Shown here in pieces: positions 10,714 through 20,221 of a DNA stretch of 36,794 nt (position 1 is its first letter; each line of letters starts with the position of its first letter). The notes below the pieces were generated by a model that did no database searches, was not told the DNA's origin, and saw only the letters and a program-made list of their open reading frames with translations. The stretch is from Chara braunii (Eukaryota > Streptophyta > Charophyceae > Charales > Characeae): the NCBI GenBank assembly GCA_003427395.1, contig BFEA01000261.1:929749-966542 (forward strand), in the 5' to 3' direction. The translations under genes were made by a program, and so were the position numbers.

Positions 10714-10889
10714 CCGGGACACTTCCGGACTGTCTTCTGGACCAGTGTCTGGACCGGTCCAGACTGTCCGGTGATCCGGACATCACCGGACCCGGACGGT
10801 CTGGACCGGTGCTCGGGGTGCAAAAAATGTCTGGAAAAAAAAAAAAAAAAAAAACAACAACTCAACCTACATATCTCAAGACTGCCACC

Positions 10890-10893
<4 letters not shown>

Positions 10894-10935
<42 letters not shown>
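10894..10935. repeat. Poly(A) tract of 42 bases in Element 1
   Basis: Uninterrupted A run; a second A20 run lies at 10835-10854. Confidence 0.95.
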
Positions 10936-10937
<2 letters not shown>

Positions 10938-11264
10938 GGGGTGGGTGGTTGGGGGTTGGGTGGTGGTGTTGGCAGGCACTTACCTGCTTTGCACTCTGTA
11001 GTTCAGGCAGCAAAGCACGTGTCTTGCAGCAAATCAACAAGCACATTTAACTAGCAGACATGCAGAGTTGCAAACAGTGCAAAGCAGGCACAAGACTAAA
11101 GAAAAAGAGATTTTTTTTTTGAAAAACTTCAAAAAAGTATGATTAACTTTGAACTTTGAACGTTGGATTTTGTAATTTAAGTTCATAGCTTCATATATGA
11201 CTTAAAAGTTTGAACTTTGCAGTTCAATTCAGAACGTCAGAGTCAGACTGGCAGCACTGTCAGT

Positions 11265-11266
<2 letters not shown>

Positions 11267-11338
<72 letters not shown>
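11267..11338. repeat. (TC)n microsatellite inside Element 1
   Basis: About 36 uninterrupted TC units. Confidence 0.95.
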
Positions 11339-11340
<2 letters not shown>

Positions 11341-11657
11341 CAAGGGGCAGCAGCGGCGGGCGCCACGTCGAAACAGCCGCTTTGAAATTGCTCGGGCCTG
11401 TGCAAGACCCGCCACCCCAAAAACCTGCAGTGTCTAGTGTCCGGACCTCTAGGCCTGTCTGGTGGGGTGAAACGAAACTGAAAAATCACCCCGTTATTTT
11501 TTTAGGGGCGGCCAGGACCCGATAAACGTCCTGGGCCGCCCCCCTTTTTTTTTTCTTTTCGCCCCAGCGGCCTCCATCCGGACACAAGGACCGGACACCG
11601 GACACCGGACACCGGACTGTCTGGAACCCGGTCCGAACGTCCGGATGGTTACCATGG

Positions 11658-12496
11658 TATTGAAGCCGCAATCAAGTATACAGGAACTGGAAATAGATCC
11701 AACGGAATGGTCCTGGAGTACCCCCAATCGCCTCTCCACCATTTCAAGTATCCATAAGCTAACAGACTACAAACCCAATTTAGGCTACCGTCTCTTTTCA
11801 AAACCCAACTCAATAACCAACACCCTACAGAAAAGGTGGACAAAAGAGGAGAGCACACTAACCGAATCCCAAATATCCCTACTATGGTCATCAATCTTCC
11901 GCACCAGGCCAGCAAAACTAGCCAGCCTGCGATGGCTGATAGCCTTCAGGGCAGTCCCAGTGAACCACTGGCTGGCACAAAGACAAAGTAAAGAAAACAG
12001 ATCAGATCAAGACTCTTGGTGCAAAGTCTGCAATCTACAGACCCACCACTGGCAGGCACAAAGACATAGTAAAGAAAACAGATCAGATCAAGACTCCTGG
12101 TGCAAAGTCTGCAATCTACAGACCCCCGAAACACTACACTGCTTCATCGACTGCCCAGAGGCCAGAAAAACCTGGCATGAAATAGAGGACACCTGGAGTA
12201 CCCTCTCTAACGCGACCGTCACAATAAGCCCTGGCACTATTTTCCTGGAACTGGAACAAAACCCTCCACTCGAAGGTTTCGAAGCATTCGTCTTCTCCCT
12301 CATCAGGAAAGGAATTCTTTGGGGATTCTGGAAAAGAAGATGCGACAAAACCTTCGAAGACCACCCCACCAATCCCGAAAACCCAATCATCACCATAAAA
12401 CACGTAATAGAAACAGAATTACAGGTTCAATGGAAAAAAAAACAGAAACAAATAAGCAGTTTTACCGGACAAAAAAGCAGAAATAAGTTCAAATAA
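11658..12496 (+). pseudogene. LINE-D ORF2 C-terminus: zinc-binding domain with a duplicated finger half
   Basis: The frame is open from before the insertion boundary to TAA at 12494-12496, about 278 codons. It starts VLKPQSSIQELEIDPTEW, the conserved DPxEW block before the zinc-binding domain, then LASLRWLIAFRAVPVNHW. The CKVC half of the finger occurs twice because of an in-frame 81-bp tandem duplication, followed by ETLHCFIDCPEA, which supplies the His and last Cys. The tail (FVFSLIRKGILWGFWKRR and ELQVQWKKKQKQ) matches the C-termini of LINE-C and LINE-F. The finger probably binds the element RNA or target DNA. This segment has no stop codon, unlike most LINE pieces here. Confidence 0.85.
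11966..12127. repeat. In-frame 81-bp tandem duplication (27 codons)
   Basis: Two 81-bp units (11966-12046 and 12047-12127) encode HWLAQRQSKENRSDQ... and HWQAQRHSKENRSDQ..., each ending WCKVCNLQT. They differ by a few bases, so the duplication is not brand new. Confidence 0.9.
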
Positions 12497-13337
12497 CCAA
12501 AAAATTCATAACACTAAAATTAGGCTTAGGACAACTAGGAACAATAAACAACGGCACCCTAATCCTTAAGAACTGGTTAATCCTACCCCACTCTTGTACC
12601 GGCGATAACCACAATCTTCTAGCAACACCACTAACCTCACCACACAATATCCCGAGGCAAACACCCAACACCCATCCTCCCCAGTCCCTACAGCAATCAC
12701 CGTAATCATCACACAAGGCCCACTCCTCCAATATCCCCCTCACACAACTCCCCCAAAGTTTCCCTCCACCCAAATACTCCAACCACATTTACGCCCCCCC
12801 CACACACAGGGAACTACAACCGCAGGAAAGTAGGAAACAACACATCATTCCACACCCCAGTCAGCACGATCTCCCCCCCCAACAATTAACCCCCCCCAGC
12901 ACTGCTTTTATCCCTCCAAATCATTACTTAAGCCCCTTATAACCCTGCCTAAATCCCACTAGCCTTGGCTTTTCACCAAACACAAAACCCCGCCTACTTC
13001 TACACTACCACAAAAATAGGCCATCCCCCTTCCATGGGACGTAGAATCTCATAAAGCTGTAAAACAGTAGGATATGAGTCGAGTACCCAGCAAAGAGCAC
13101 AGTAACCAACTCAGATAGGGTTTACCGCTTTAGATATGGACACCACATAAACCCAAACCTACTGTTCCAGCGAGAGATAAAATATCACCAACCAAGGGTC
13201 TGCGAGTAGCAGATTGACTAGACCACAATCAACCAGATTACAAGACGTGTTACAGTGAGGAAACCAGACACGCATTCCAGACCTAAAGTGAACTAGCTCA
13301 GGCTAACTTAGGCAGGGGTGAGGTATGGTACATCCTT
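12497..13337 (+). other. LINE-D 3' untranslated region, very poor in G on the plus strand
   Basis: About 500 bases after the ORF2 stop are strikingly A/C-rich with few G, including runs of C8-C9 near 12785-12900. Composition then becomes more balanced. There is no open frame. The tract breaks at 13337, where LINE-B inserted, and resumes at 16214-16337. Confidence 0.65.
13325..13337. repeat. LINE-B target-site duplication, copy 1
   Basis: ATGGTACATCCTT here and at 16214-16226, directly next to the T-rich (minus-strand poly(A)) end of LINE-B. Confidence 0.85.
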
Positions 13338-13361
13338 TTTTATTTTTTTTTATTTTTTTTA
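13338..13361 (-). repeat. LINE-B poly(A) tail (T-rich on plus)
   Basis: T-rich run with two single A interruptions, directly beside the TSD. Confidence 0.85.
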
Positions 13362-14201
13362 ACATTTCCTCCAGTGCTAGTGGTGCTGGTAAGAGCAGAC
13401 ACCGCTAGCACCCGGGAAAAGGCTCCATCTATTAGTGGGGATCGTCACCTGCTGGAAAACGGGTCCAGCGCCCCTTGTACAAAATGGTTTGGAGAATAGT
13501 CAGAAAGGAGAGGAAACTGAGAAGATCCTGCCAGCATTGATTACTCTGAATTCAGAGGATTGACTGAGCAGGTTGTTGAGCAAAGCGCTAATACCAACCT
13601 TCTCCCTTCCTACTTGTAGCCTTTTGGCTGGAAGGCGACGGAGTTGTTCATAGCAGATCAAAACAAGAAAGTGGAGGGTTCCTGCCCGCATTGATTGCCC
13701 TAATGTCCAGGGGATTGAGTGGGNNGGGTNNNGGGGNGGGGGGGGGGGAACCTCTTCACCCTAAGCTGGTGCCAGATGCCTACTGTTACATTTAGTTCCT
13801 CCCTCACCCCGACAATGATGACTCTGGTGTCCAGCGCCGCAATTACCACCAAGGACCTTTTGGGTGCCCAGAGCCCCTGGACGTCCCGGCCAAACACTCT
13901 AACAATCACTTCACTATCGGGCGTCAGATGCACCCCCCTGTTCTACTGCTAACCAAACCATTGTCCCTCTACTATGGTTGTGGCTGACAGCGGGAACATG
14001 TCTGGGAAGTCCTCGGGGCTTTTCATTGGGGTGCTGAAGTCGACTTGCAGCTAGTCGTGAAATCTGAGCGTGTAGTCCTTCCTTGTAGTCCTTGGAAATG
14101 TCACTGCTTCCTCCCTCATCTCTCTTTTCCCCAGGCCAGTCTATCTGAGCCATCCTGGCCCCCTTTTCCCCTCCCAGCCATTCTGCGCAGAAGATGTGGA
14201 T
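13362..14201 (-). other. LINE-B 3' untranslated region with internal imperfect duplication
   Basis: No long open frame. Two copies of a block containing AATCAATGC.GGCAGGA (minus strand) lie about 155 bp apart, near 13527-13560 and 13681-13715. The second copy runs into a short cluster of N bases and a G-run (13724-13748), which is a low-quality spot. Related blocks occur in the 3' UTRs of LINE-D and LINE-F. Confidence 0.6.
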
Positions 14202-15566
14202 TTATTTGATGATGTCTGATTTTTGTATTAGAACTATCATTTTCTTCTGAAATCGTTGCCATTGTGCTCTTATTTCTGTTTCCACAAATTGTTTGACTGT
14301 AGATGGCACTTCCCCTTCCTCCATTCTGGCCCCTTCCTGGTCAAAGATGCACCTCCTTGTCCGCAAGGGCCAGATTACGGCCTTCCTGGGTATGGTAAAG
14401 AGGTTGTTGGCGAAGCGGCATGCATGTGGCCTGTTCCATTGGCCTAGCAGAAGCGCTTCCCATTTCCATGGCCATTCCTCATTAGTGCCCAGTTGAGACC
14501 AAATGTGATCCCACCAACGCCACGTCAGGGAGGCACCCGGGCACTGGAGAAAGATGTGTTCAATTGTCTCACATATTCTTCAGGACGGGAACCTCGCTTT
14601 ACATGACTTACACCACGGGAGTGTGATCCCTCTTTGCTCCAGATTCGTCCTGTCTATGATCCAATCATTGGTGGGGAGGCATTGGTGACAGATTTGCCAC
14701 TGTAGGGAGGCAAACTTTGCTGGTCTCTCTTTCACCCCTTTAAACCACCGCAACCCTCTCACTTGTCCCCTATGTAGGCCTAGGTGCTTCTGCCATTGTT
14801 CTTTTATCTCTGCCCGAATGTCGACCCGAGGTTTGGTCATTCTATACGTAGCTTTTACAGGCAACTCGGAGAGGTATACATTTTGTTCATTCTGTCCCCT
14901 AAGCCATTGCCATTCTAAAGGGTCCAGGGCTAAAGCGGACAGGGGGACTTCTGGTAAAAATGCCCGCAATTGAGTCCTCCCTTCCTTATGGCTTTGCAGG
15001 ACCCGGATCCGGTAGAGGTTGGTCCTCTCATGCCATTGGACCAAGTCTGTCAGGTAGCGTACCAGGGAATCGTCCCCTCTTCTCTGGAAAAGGTTGACCA
15101 TAGCCCCTTCCGGTCTGGCCTCAACTATCGTGCCGATTTGTAGGGGGGAGTTGACTACCCTTACTGCTACCCAGTCCTGCTCTTGTAGTATCGTGCCCTT
15201 TCTTAGGGTCATCATCCAGGGCCTCTGCCAGGTTCCGAGTGTGGCGTAGGTTGCGCCGTAATTGCTTAGTTGTTTTCCAGTCTTTGGTTGCCTCATCCCA
15301 GATATCCCCCACTCTAAGAATACCTTGCCTAACCCATGAGGCCCAGCGGGGGTCCGAGCTGGTGAAAACTCTTCCTTGTCTGTCCGTGATTGCCCTATTC
15401 CCAAAACGGGGTTGACGCAAGATCTCCTCTGCTTGTTCCGGGGCCGGTCTGTCAGGGATTGGCAGTCTCCTCCAGTTTTTAATAAGGTCAATCCAAAATT
15501 TATCTTTTACCAAATCTTGCCTGGCTGCTCCTTTGTCCCGTTCCTCTTGGGAATTAAGGCGGGGGC
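14202..15566 (-). pseudogene. LINE-B ORF2 C-terminal part with zinc-binding domain
   Basis: Starting near 15566, the frame reads NSQEERDKGAARQDLVKD and FWIDLIKNWRRLP, then EEILRQPRFGNRAI and ILRVGDIWDEATKDW, matching LINE-C and LINE-F in order. A frameshift near 15220 moves it to the frame running to 14202. Next come LDPLEWQW (the DPxEW block), KFASLQWQICHQCLPTNDW, and CKSC. A TGA at 14580-14582 interrupts between CKSC and ETIEHIFLQC, which completes the finger. The frame then stays open to TAA at 14202-14204 (ETEIRAQWQRFQKK at the end). So it has one frameshift and one stop. Confidence 0.85.
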
Positions 15567-16213
15567 GGGGTATACGAACTTCAAGCCCTCATGAACCTGT
15601 TCACCGCGGTTTCTGACATGTCAGTCAACTGGGGGAGCAAAATGCAAGGCTGGTGGATCCACTTTCATGGAGTTCGGCCACCTGAATAGCCTAAGGTTGA
15701 CTGGAGACCCCTCGACAAACCAATCAGAGTTTTGGGGGTGATGTTGTCAGCTCATGGACCGCCAGTAAGAAACGATGAATGGATCACTAGGCCGGCACCG
15801 GACAAAATGCAAAATTGGGGTGATAAAAACACTTCCCTCTTTGGGCGGGCACTACTCATAAACAACGTGGTGCTTGCATCCATTTGGTATAAAGTCGGCC
15901 CTCTGGCAACTTGGAAAGGATAGCACCAGGGACCTCAAAAAGCATCTGGTTGCTTTTCTCTAGCGGGGGAATCATGAGCAACAAAATGTAATCAATAGGG
16001 TGGCTTGGGACAAGCTAATGCAGCCGAAAACCAAAGGGGGTTTAGGCTTATTGGACCCCGCTCTTCAAGCCACTGCACTATCAATCCAATGGATTAAAAG
16101 ATTAATAGTAGGAATAAATCCTCCGTGGCGGGATCTGGCTTTAGAACAAATCCGCCGACTCGCACCGTGAACCGCCAACACTGTTAACCCCCTTGCATGG
16201 CTGGAGGACAGGG
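15567..16213 (+). pseudogene. LINE-B ORF2 RT palm and thumb, inverted 5' segment
   Basis: The plus-strand translation begins VYELQALMNLFTAVSDMSVN (RT region after the catalytic box), then RVLGVMLS, SLFGRALLINNVVLASIWY, and after a frameshift near 15920 NRVAWDKLMQPKTKGGLGLL and DLALEQIRRLAP. These blocks match LINE-C and LINE-E in order. Stops lie at 15687-15689 (TAG), 15921-15923 (TAG), 15961-15963 (TAG) and 16168-16170 (TGA). It is the 5' part of LINE-B, flipped relative to the rest. Confidence 0.85.
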
Positions 16214-16337
16214 ATGGTACATCCTTCCCTAGGGAAGTAATCAATGTCGTCCGCCAGATCTTCACACCAGAAGGGAGAGGAGCGTGGGTGAGCACTTGTA
16301 ATCTTTCTGACTTGCCGGTGGAATAGGAACCGGACTG
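16214..16337 (+). other. Remainder of LINE-D 3' UTR, after the LINE-B insertion
   Basis: It starts with the second copy of ATGGTACATCCTT. It aligns along its length with the LINE-F 3' UTR at about 34945-35067, including AATCAATG and the exact core GAATAGGAACCGGACTGA. It stops abruptly at 16337, where RT coding sequence of LINE-C begins. Confidence 0.75.
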
Positions 16338-18407
16338 ATGTTGGGATGGTGGCTAACAGACCAAGAAGGTGTAGGACCAGACCCCACTATCAACCCGCAG
16401 GGGCCACAATGGGTGACAACGCGAACACCGCTGAGGTATCTAGGAGTCAAGATCACAGAGACGGGTCCCCATCAATCCATGGCGGCCGAATTAATGACCA
16501 AGATACTGGCCAAACTGTCGGCATGGCCGATAATATATACATCAGTTTTTGGAAGGGCGCTCATACTTAACGCTTCCATCTTCTCGATGTTGTGGTACGT
16601 CGGGACGATCTGGTCCCCCCCAGCCCAGACAACATCGGCATTACGCAGACGCATGGCGGCCTACCTCTGGACTGCAAATCCAACTAAACCGCACTTCATC
16701 TCCAAAGTGGCGTGGAAACACGTCACCCGCACGAAGGAACAGGGAGGCTTGGGTATCTTGGACCCAGATCAGCAACTCAAAGCCCTACAAACCAAGTGGG
16801 TGATCAAGCTGATCACCCACCCAAAGTTGCCTTGGGTCTCGCTGGCCATGGACCGCATCAGGCGCCTAGCTGAATACCAAACCCCCGCCAATATGACCGG
16901 TCTATTTTGGGTAATGTGCAGCAGCTGGGCCAAGGTAAGTACGGAGGAGGGCATAGAGGAAACCTCCTATTGGAGCCAAATGGTCAAGCTTTGGAAGGAC
17001 ATCTTCCCAGCAAGAGTCAGGGACCCGGGCACAAGAGAAGAGGTCTTGCGCCAACCCTTATTTTGCAACCCAGGAATCAAGAACGCCCAGGGGAAACCAT
17101 TTACCCTCACAACAAGGGACACCAAATGGGGCAAATGGGTGGAACATGGGGTGTGGCAAATCAAGCACCTCTGGGAGGACAGTAATCGGCGATGGAAGAC
17201 AAGCAGAGAGCTCAGAACGCAGCTGAAGGGCAGCCACAAATTAGAAGAACATCTTAACGACTTCGTCCACAGGAATGGACAAGTCTCCTCCGAAATGAGT
17301 CCCAAATTCTCCCAATGGGGACTAGGGGACTGGGCCACATGGAAGCAGGATGAGGAACCACAGGCTGCATTCAGAATCTGGAACCAGGAACCTGAGAGGA
17401 AGGAATGGGCAGTTGCAGATATGTATGAGATCAAGCGCCCGGGGAGTACCACTAGCCAATTGGACCAGACAACTAAAACTCCAATCACTATCCAACTGCA
17501 ACACTTCCGCAAAGTAAGGGTGGTAGAATCTGACGATTTCACAATCTACAGCCCAACCACGCCTTTGGTGGATTTGGAGGTGGACCCTGCAGAATGGGCA
17601 TGGAATCTGCGAGGAGGAAGAACTGGGGTGGCCAGAAGAATCAACATTCTAAACTATACAACGAGAATTGGCTACAGACTGAGAAGAAGGTCGCACCCAT
17701 TAGCGCCTGCCTTGTCTAAATGATGGGAAAACAAAGTGGGAGTTACACTGGAGCAGCTACCCGAAATACCATGGATACAGATCAACATGATACGCATAGG
17801 AAGGGTCAGAAGCTTGCAATGGCTAATCGCCCACGTTGCACTGCCGGTAAACGACTAGTTAAACGATCATAGAAGCCATGCACAGAGGGATCCAGCTAAC
17901 GCTCAGTGTATAGTCTGTCAAGAGAGAGACCCAGAAACAATGCTACACGGTCTTCTAACATGCCCCGAGGCAGCGGCTGTATGGGAGAAAGCCAAGTCCC
18001 TTTGGGGACAAATCACGATGTCACCATTCCCTGAGAGCAAAGCAACCATATTCCTAGGCCATGACTTACCAAGGAACTGGCAGCCATATGAGAAGGCCAT
18101 ATTCCAGCTAATAAGGCAGTATACCCTATGGGCAATATGGAAGAGGTGTTGTCAGATAACTATTGAGAAGAGGCCAATGCACCAGCAAGAAGCATGCGGG
18201 GTCCTCTACAATTCACTAGAAACAGATCTCTGGGCACAATGGAAACGAATACAGAGACAGATCCACCTACGCCCGGATCAGGAGCAGCAGTTGAAGGACC
18301 GATTCACACAAAGGGTGCTGGGCCAGGGGAAGATGGCAGCTATACAGGGCACCAGGCTACAGTTTACGTGGAGAGGAAGGGACCACCAAATTGCCTCTCA
18401 CCAGTAA
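16338..18407 (+). pseudogene. LINE-C ORF2 from mid-RT to C-terminus, two nonsense mutations
   Basis: One frame runs 690 codons from LGWWLTDQEG to HQIASHQ, broken only by TGA at 17721-17723 and TAG at 17856-17858 (a conserved Trp in VND-stop-L). In order: RT thumb (RYLGVKITETG, SVFGRALILNASIFSMLWYV), KVAWKHV...GGLGILDP, connection with DRIRRLAE and EEVLRQPLFCNPGIK, the pair of Trp-rich blocks (KWGKWVEHGVWQIKHLW), RKVRVVES, DPAEWAW, and the zinc-binding finger CIVC...HGLLTC. The tail QYTLWAIWKRC...DLWAQWKRIQRQ is typical. The RT catalytic box is missing because of the 5' truncation. It is the cleanest LINE C-terminus in the window and a good reference for the others. Confidence 0.9.
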
Positions 18408-19083
18408 TTCAAGAAGGCTAAGTTCGGATAGGGGAAGGTAAATTCTATTTAAGGTATTGTAGAATGTAGAAGAATATTTAACGGATTTTAGGATGTAGAA
18501 GTACGAGGATAAACTTCAAATTATTCCGAAAATGGAAAGAAGATAGAGTAGGAAAGCATTTAGCAAGAAGAAAAAAGGGTTTAGGGTTTAAGTAAAAGAT
18601 ACTAGTTAGCGAGTTTTTTGAGAATCAAATTACAGCTGGTTTTAGGGGGTAGCATGTCGGAGCACTCCGCAGGGGCTCCAGTTATTCCATTCCATTTCAG
18701 CCCTCTTATTTTCTTAAGTGCATCCTGGGGGTACGATTGTCAGTTCTTTCAGCCCCTAAATGCAACCTAGGGCCAGGTTGGCAGTTTCTTTCGTTTATCG
18801 CTAGTTGCCTCTTGTTAATCCAGTTTCGTCTTTGTTCAGGGATAGCATGTAGATGGTCAGGAGAAGGGGACACTGGACCCCGTTACGTTTATTGCTATTG
18901 GCCTCTTGTTAATCCAGTTTTGTCTTTGTTCAGGGATACCATGTAGTTGGTCAGGAGAAAGGGACACTGGACCCCGTTTCCAGTACGAGCCTAACCTGGG
19001 TAATGGCCCCAGGCTTCCGGGTTGAGATGTGGAGGGATTCCCGGCCTCCTTTTGCTCTATATATAATGAAGCATGCAATTCTT
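18408..19083 (+). other. LINE-C 3' untranslated region
   Basis: No open frame. It starts purine-rich, then contains a 94-bp tandem duplication (18791-18978), and ends TATATATAATGAAGCATGC before the poly(A). This differs from the 3' UTRs of LINE-B, -D and -F, so LINE-C belongs to another subfamily. Confidence 0.7.
18791..18978. repeat. 94-bp tandem duplication in the LINE-C 3' UTR
   Basis: Two units (18791-18884 and 18885-18978) share GCCTCTTGTTAATCCAGTTT, TCAGGGATA and GGGACACTGGACCCCGTT, with several substitutions. Confidence 0.9.
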
Positions 19084-19098
19084 AAAAAAAAAAAAAAA
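19084..19098 (+). repeat. Poly(A) tail of LINE-C
   Basis: Fifteen A residues directly before the right target-site duplication; the last A may be shared with it. Confidence 0.85.
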
Positions 19099-19113
19099 GC
19101 TATTATGAGCTCA
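19098..19113. repeat. Right target-site duplication of the composite LINE
   Basis: Perfect copy of the 16-mer at 10592-10607. Confidence 0.85.
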
Positions 19114-19390
19114 TCAGTTTCAAGTTTCAATGTACTGCAGACAGGGGGAAGAATGTGCTAGCGATCCAGATGGCAATCTGGGGCTGCATTAAAAAAATCC
19201 CCTGCTATGATGACTGGGATGCCTGCTGGGAGGTGCCGTATGATAGCTTCAAAGAAGGCTTGTCTGTCTCCTACATCATTAGGTCCATATACACGTAGAA
19301 TACTTAACACCTCCAGTTCAACCATCACTAGGATATAGAGTATTATAGACCCATCAAAAGAGCGACAGCCTTAAGATATAATCATTGAAC
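19098..19390 (-). pseudogene. LINE-G endonuclease fragment, upstream half
   Basis: The minus-strand translation reads SIILYILVMVELEVLSILRV then YGPNDVGDRQAFFEAIIRHL and PVIIAGDFFNAAPDCHLDR. This is the LINE endonuclease core: the YGPND block, a spaced R..FF, and the GDFN catalytic block, here GDFFN because of a T-run expansion near 19191-19197. TAA at 19371-19373 and TAG at 19158-19160 interrupt it. The frame runs into the duplicated site as ETDELIIA and continues at 10607 leftward. It was therefore the landing site of the composite LINE. Its 5' side ends near 19390-19440, close to a tRNA-like sequence. Confidence 0.75.
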
Positions 19391-19448
19391 GGACCGGCCC
19401 CGGGTAATTCAGAAGTAGGTTATTTCAATAATATTTTGTTAATCTGAC

Positions 19449-19514
19449 TGCACCTGGATTCGAACTTGGGTCTGTACTTCAACAGGTCATGGATGTACCA
19501 ACTGAGCTAGGCCC
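19449..19514 (-). ncRNA. tRNA-like sequence, probably a tRNA-derived SINE head or degenerate tRNA
   Basis: On the minus strand there is an A-box-like TAGCTCAGTTGG about 32 bases before a B-box-like AGTTCGAATCC, the internal RNA polymerase III promoter of tRNAs. The anticodon-loop region contains TTGAAGT, but the anticodon, T and acceptor stems pair poorly (GGGCCTA against AGGTGCA). It is only 66 bases long. A functional tRNA is unlikely; a SINE head or tRNA relic fits better. Confidence 0.5.
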
Positions 19515-20221
19515 GTTGGTTCTTTTTGGTTTTCTGATGTGCCAAAAACGTTTCTCAGGGACGCAGGACCCTGAGTTTGAAGGGGGTGCACCCTGCCGCA
19601 GCAGTCTGGTAGCTCCGGTCCAGACTGGTACTCCCGGTGTGTGTAGCAAGGCCTCTCTTCTTCCTCCGTGCTGAAAGCTCCGATCTTGAGTGAGTCTGCA
19701 TAAGTGGGTGGGCCTGCTGTGCCGACAGGTGGGCTGAACCCGGCGCATGAAGCCCCCTGTCGGACTTCCTCCTAGGGCAATATCCTCGACACCTCACAAC
19801 CCTTTTAAAAAAAGAAAAAAAAAAGGGAAAAAAAAACGTTTTTTGGCTGGCACCTCCAGCCATATCAGCCTGGATTGCCGAGCCCCAAAAGATGCCGAGC
19901 GAGCATAGCCACATGGGAGAAGTTTGGCTGTGAAAAGTACTGGTGGTGTAATCCTCCTTAAGTCATCACAGCCCCTGAACCTCAATTGATGAACCTCGTT
20001 AAGCTGAATAGGAGGAATCCACCTGTGACCATGTGAGTACAGGTATAGTCCTGGGAAGGCATGCCAGGGAGATGTGGTTTATGCAGATTGTCAAATACTA
20101 AAGAGCACTAAGGATATAACTTCTCCTGTGAAGGACAAATAAGATCTATTGATTCTATTCATATTTCATACAGGGACATTAACGCAACATCCCTGTTTCT
20201 ATTCTATACCTGTGTACGTCT
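19515..20221. other. Non-coding interval with a broken poly(A) stretch
   Basis: No open frame of note. An A-rich stretch (about 19805-19837) could be the tail of a small retrosequence on the plus strand, but I see no duplicated flanks. The last 60 bases are pyrimidine-rich before the putative exon. Confidence 0.5.

Larger units (their letters stand above)
10714..11657. mobile_element. Element 1: non-autonomous DNA transposon-like insertion with CCGGAC-rich ends
   Basis: It interrupts LINE-D coding sequence; flanking 8-mers TATTTAAA (10706-10713) and TATTGAAG (11658-11665) match at 6 of 8, as an old 8-bp duplication would. Both ends carry clustered CCGGAC/GTCCGG motifs in opposite orientation (10722-10800 and 11578-11645), each followed inward by an A-rich strand (poly(A) at 10835-10854 and 10894-10935; T-rich at 11540-11560). 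The interior is non-coding with a long (TC)n tract and a G-rich stretch (10937-10975). No transposase is visible. Ends start with C and resemble Element 2. An 8-bp duplication suggests hAT-type transposition, but the family is not established. Confidence 0.6.
13338..16213 (-). mobile_element. LINE-B: 5'-truncated LINE with 5' inversion, poly(A) and 13-bp TSD
   Basis: The minus strand ends in an A-rich tail (plus-strand T-rich 13338-13361) against the TSD. Going right, the 3' UTR (to 14201) and the ORF2 C-terminus (14202 to about 15566) read on the minus strand. The stretch from about 15566 to 16213 is RT-to-thumb sequence from the same ORF but reads on the plus strand. Where the inverted piece stops (LAWLEDRDG) is directly upstream, in the protein, of where the minus piece starts (NSQEERDKGAARQDL). 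This is the known twin-priming product of target-primed reverse transcription. Confidence 0.85.
10608..19097 (+). mobile_element. Composite LINE insertion (LINE-D then LINE-C), poly(A), 16-bp TSD
   Basis: One pair of 16-bp direct repeats encloses two 5'-truncated LINE copies in the same orientation. LINE-D runs from the C-terminal ORF2 to the 3' UTR (10608-13337 and 16214-16337, with insertions). LINE-C runs from the RT palm to poly(A) (16338-19098). Only the outer ends carry a TSD; the D/C junction at 16337/16338 has neither poly(A) nor a repeat. Two younger insertions sit inside: a CCGGAC-ended element (10714-11657) and LINE-B (13338-16213). Without them the insertion is about 4.7 kb. Confidence 0.75.
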
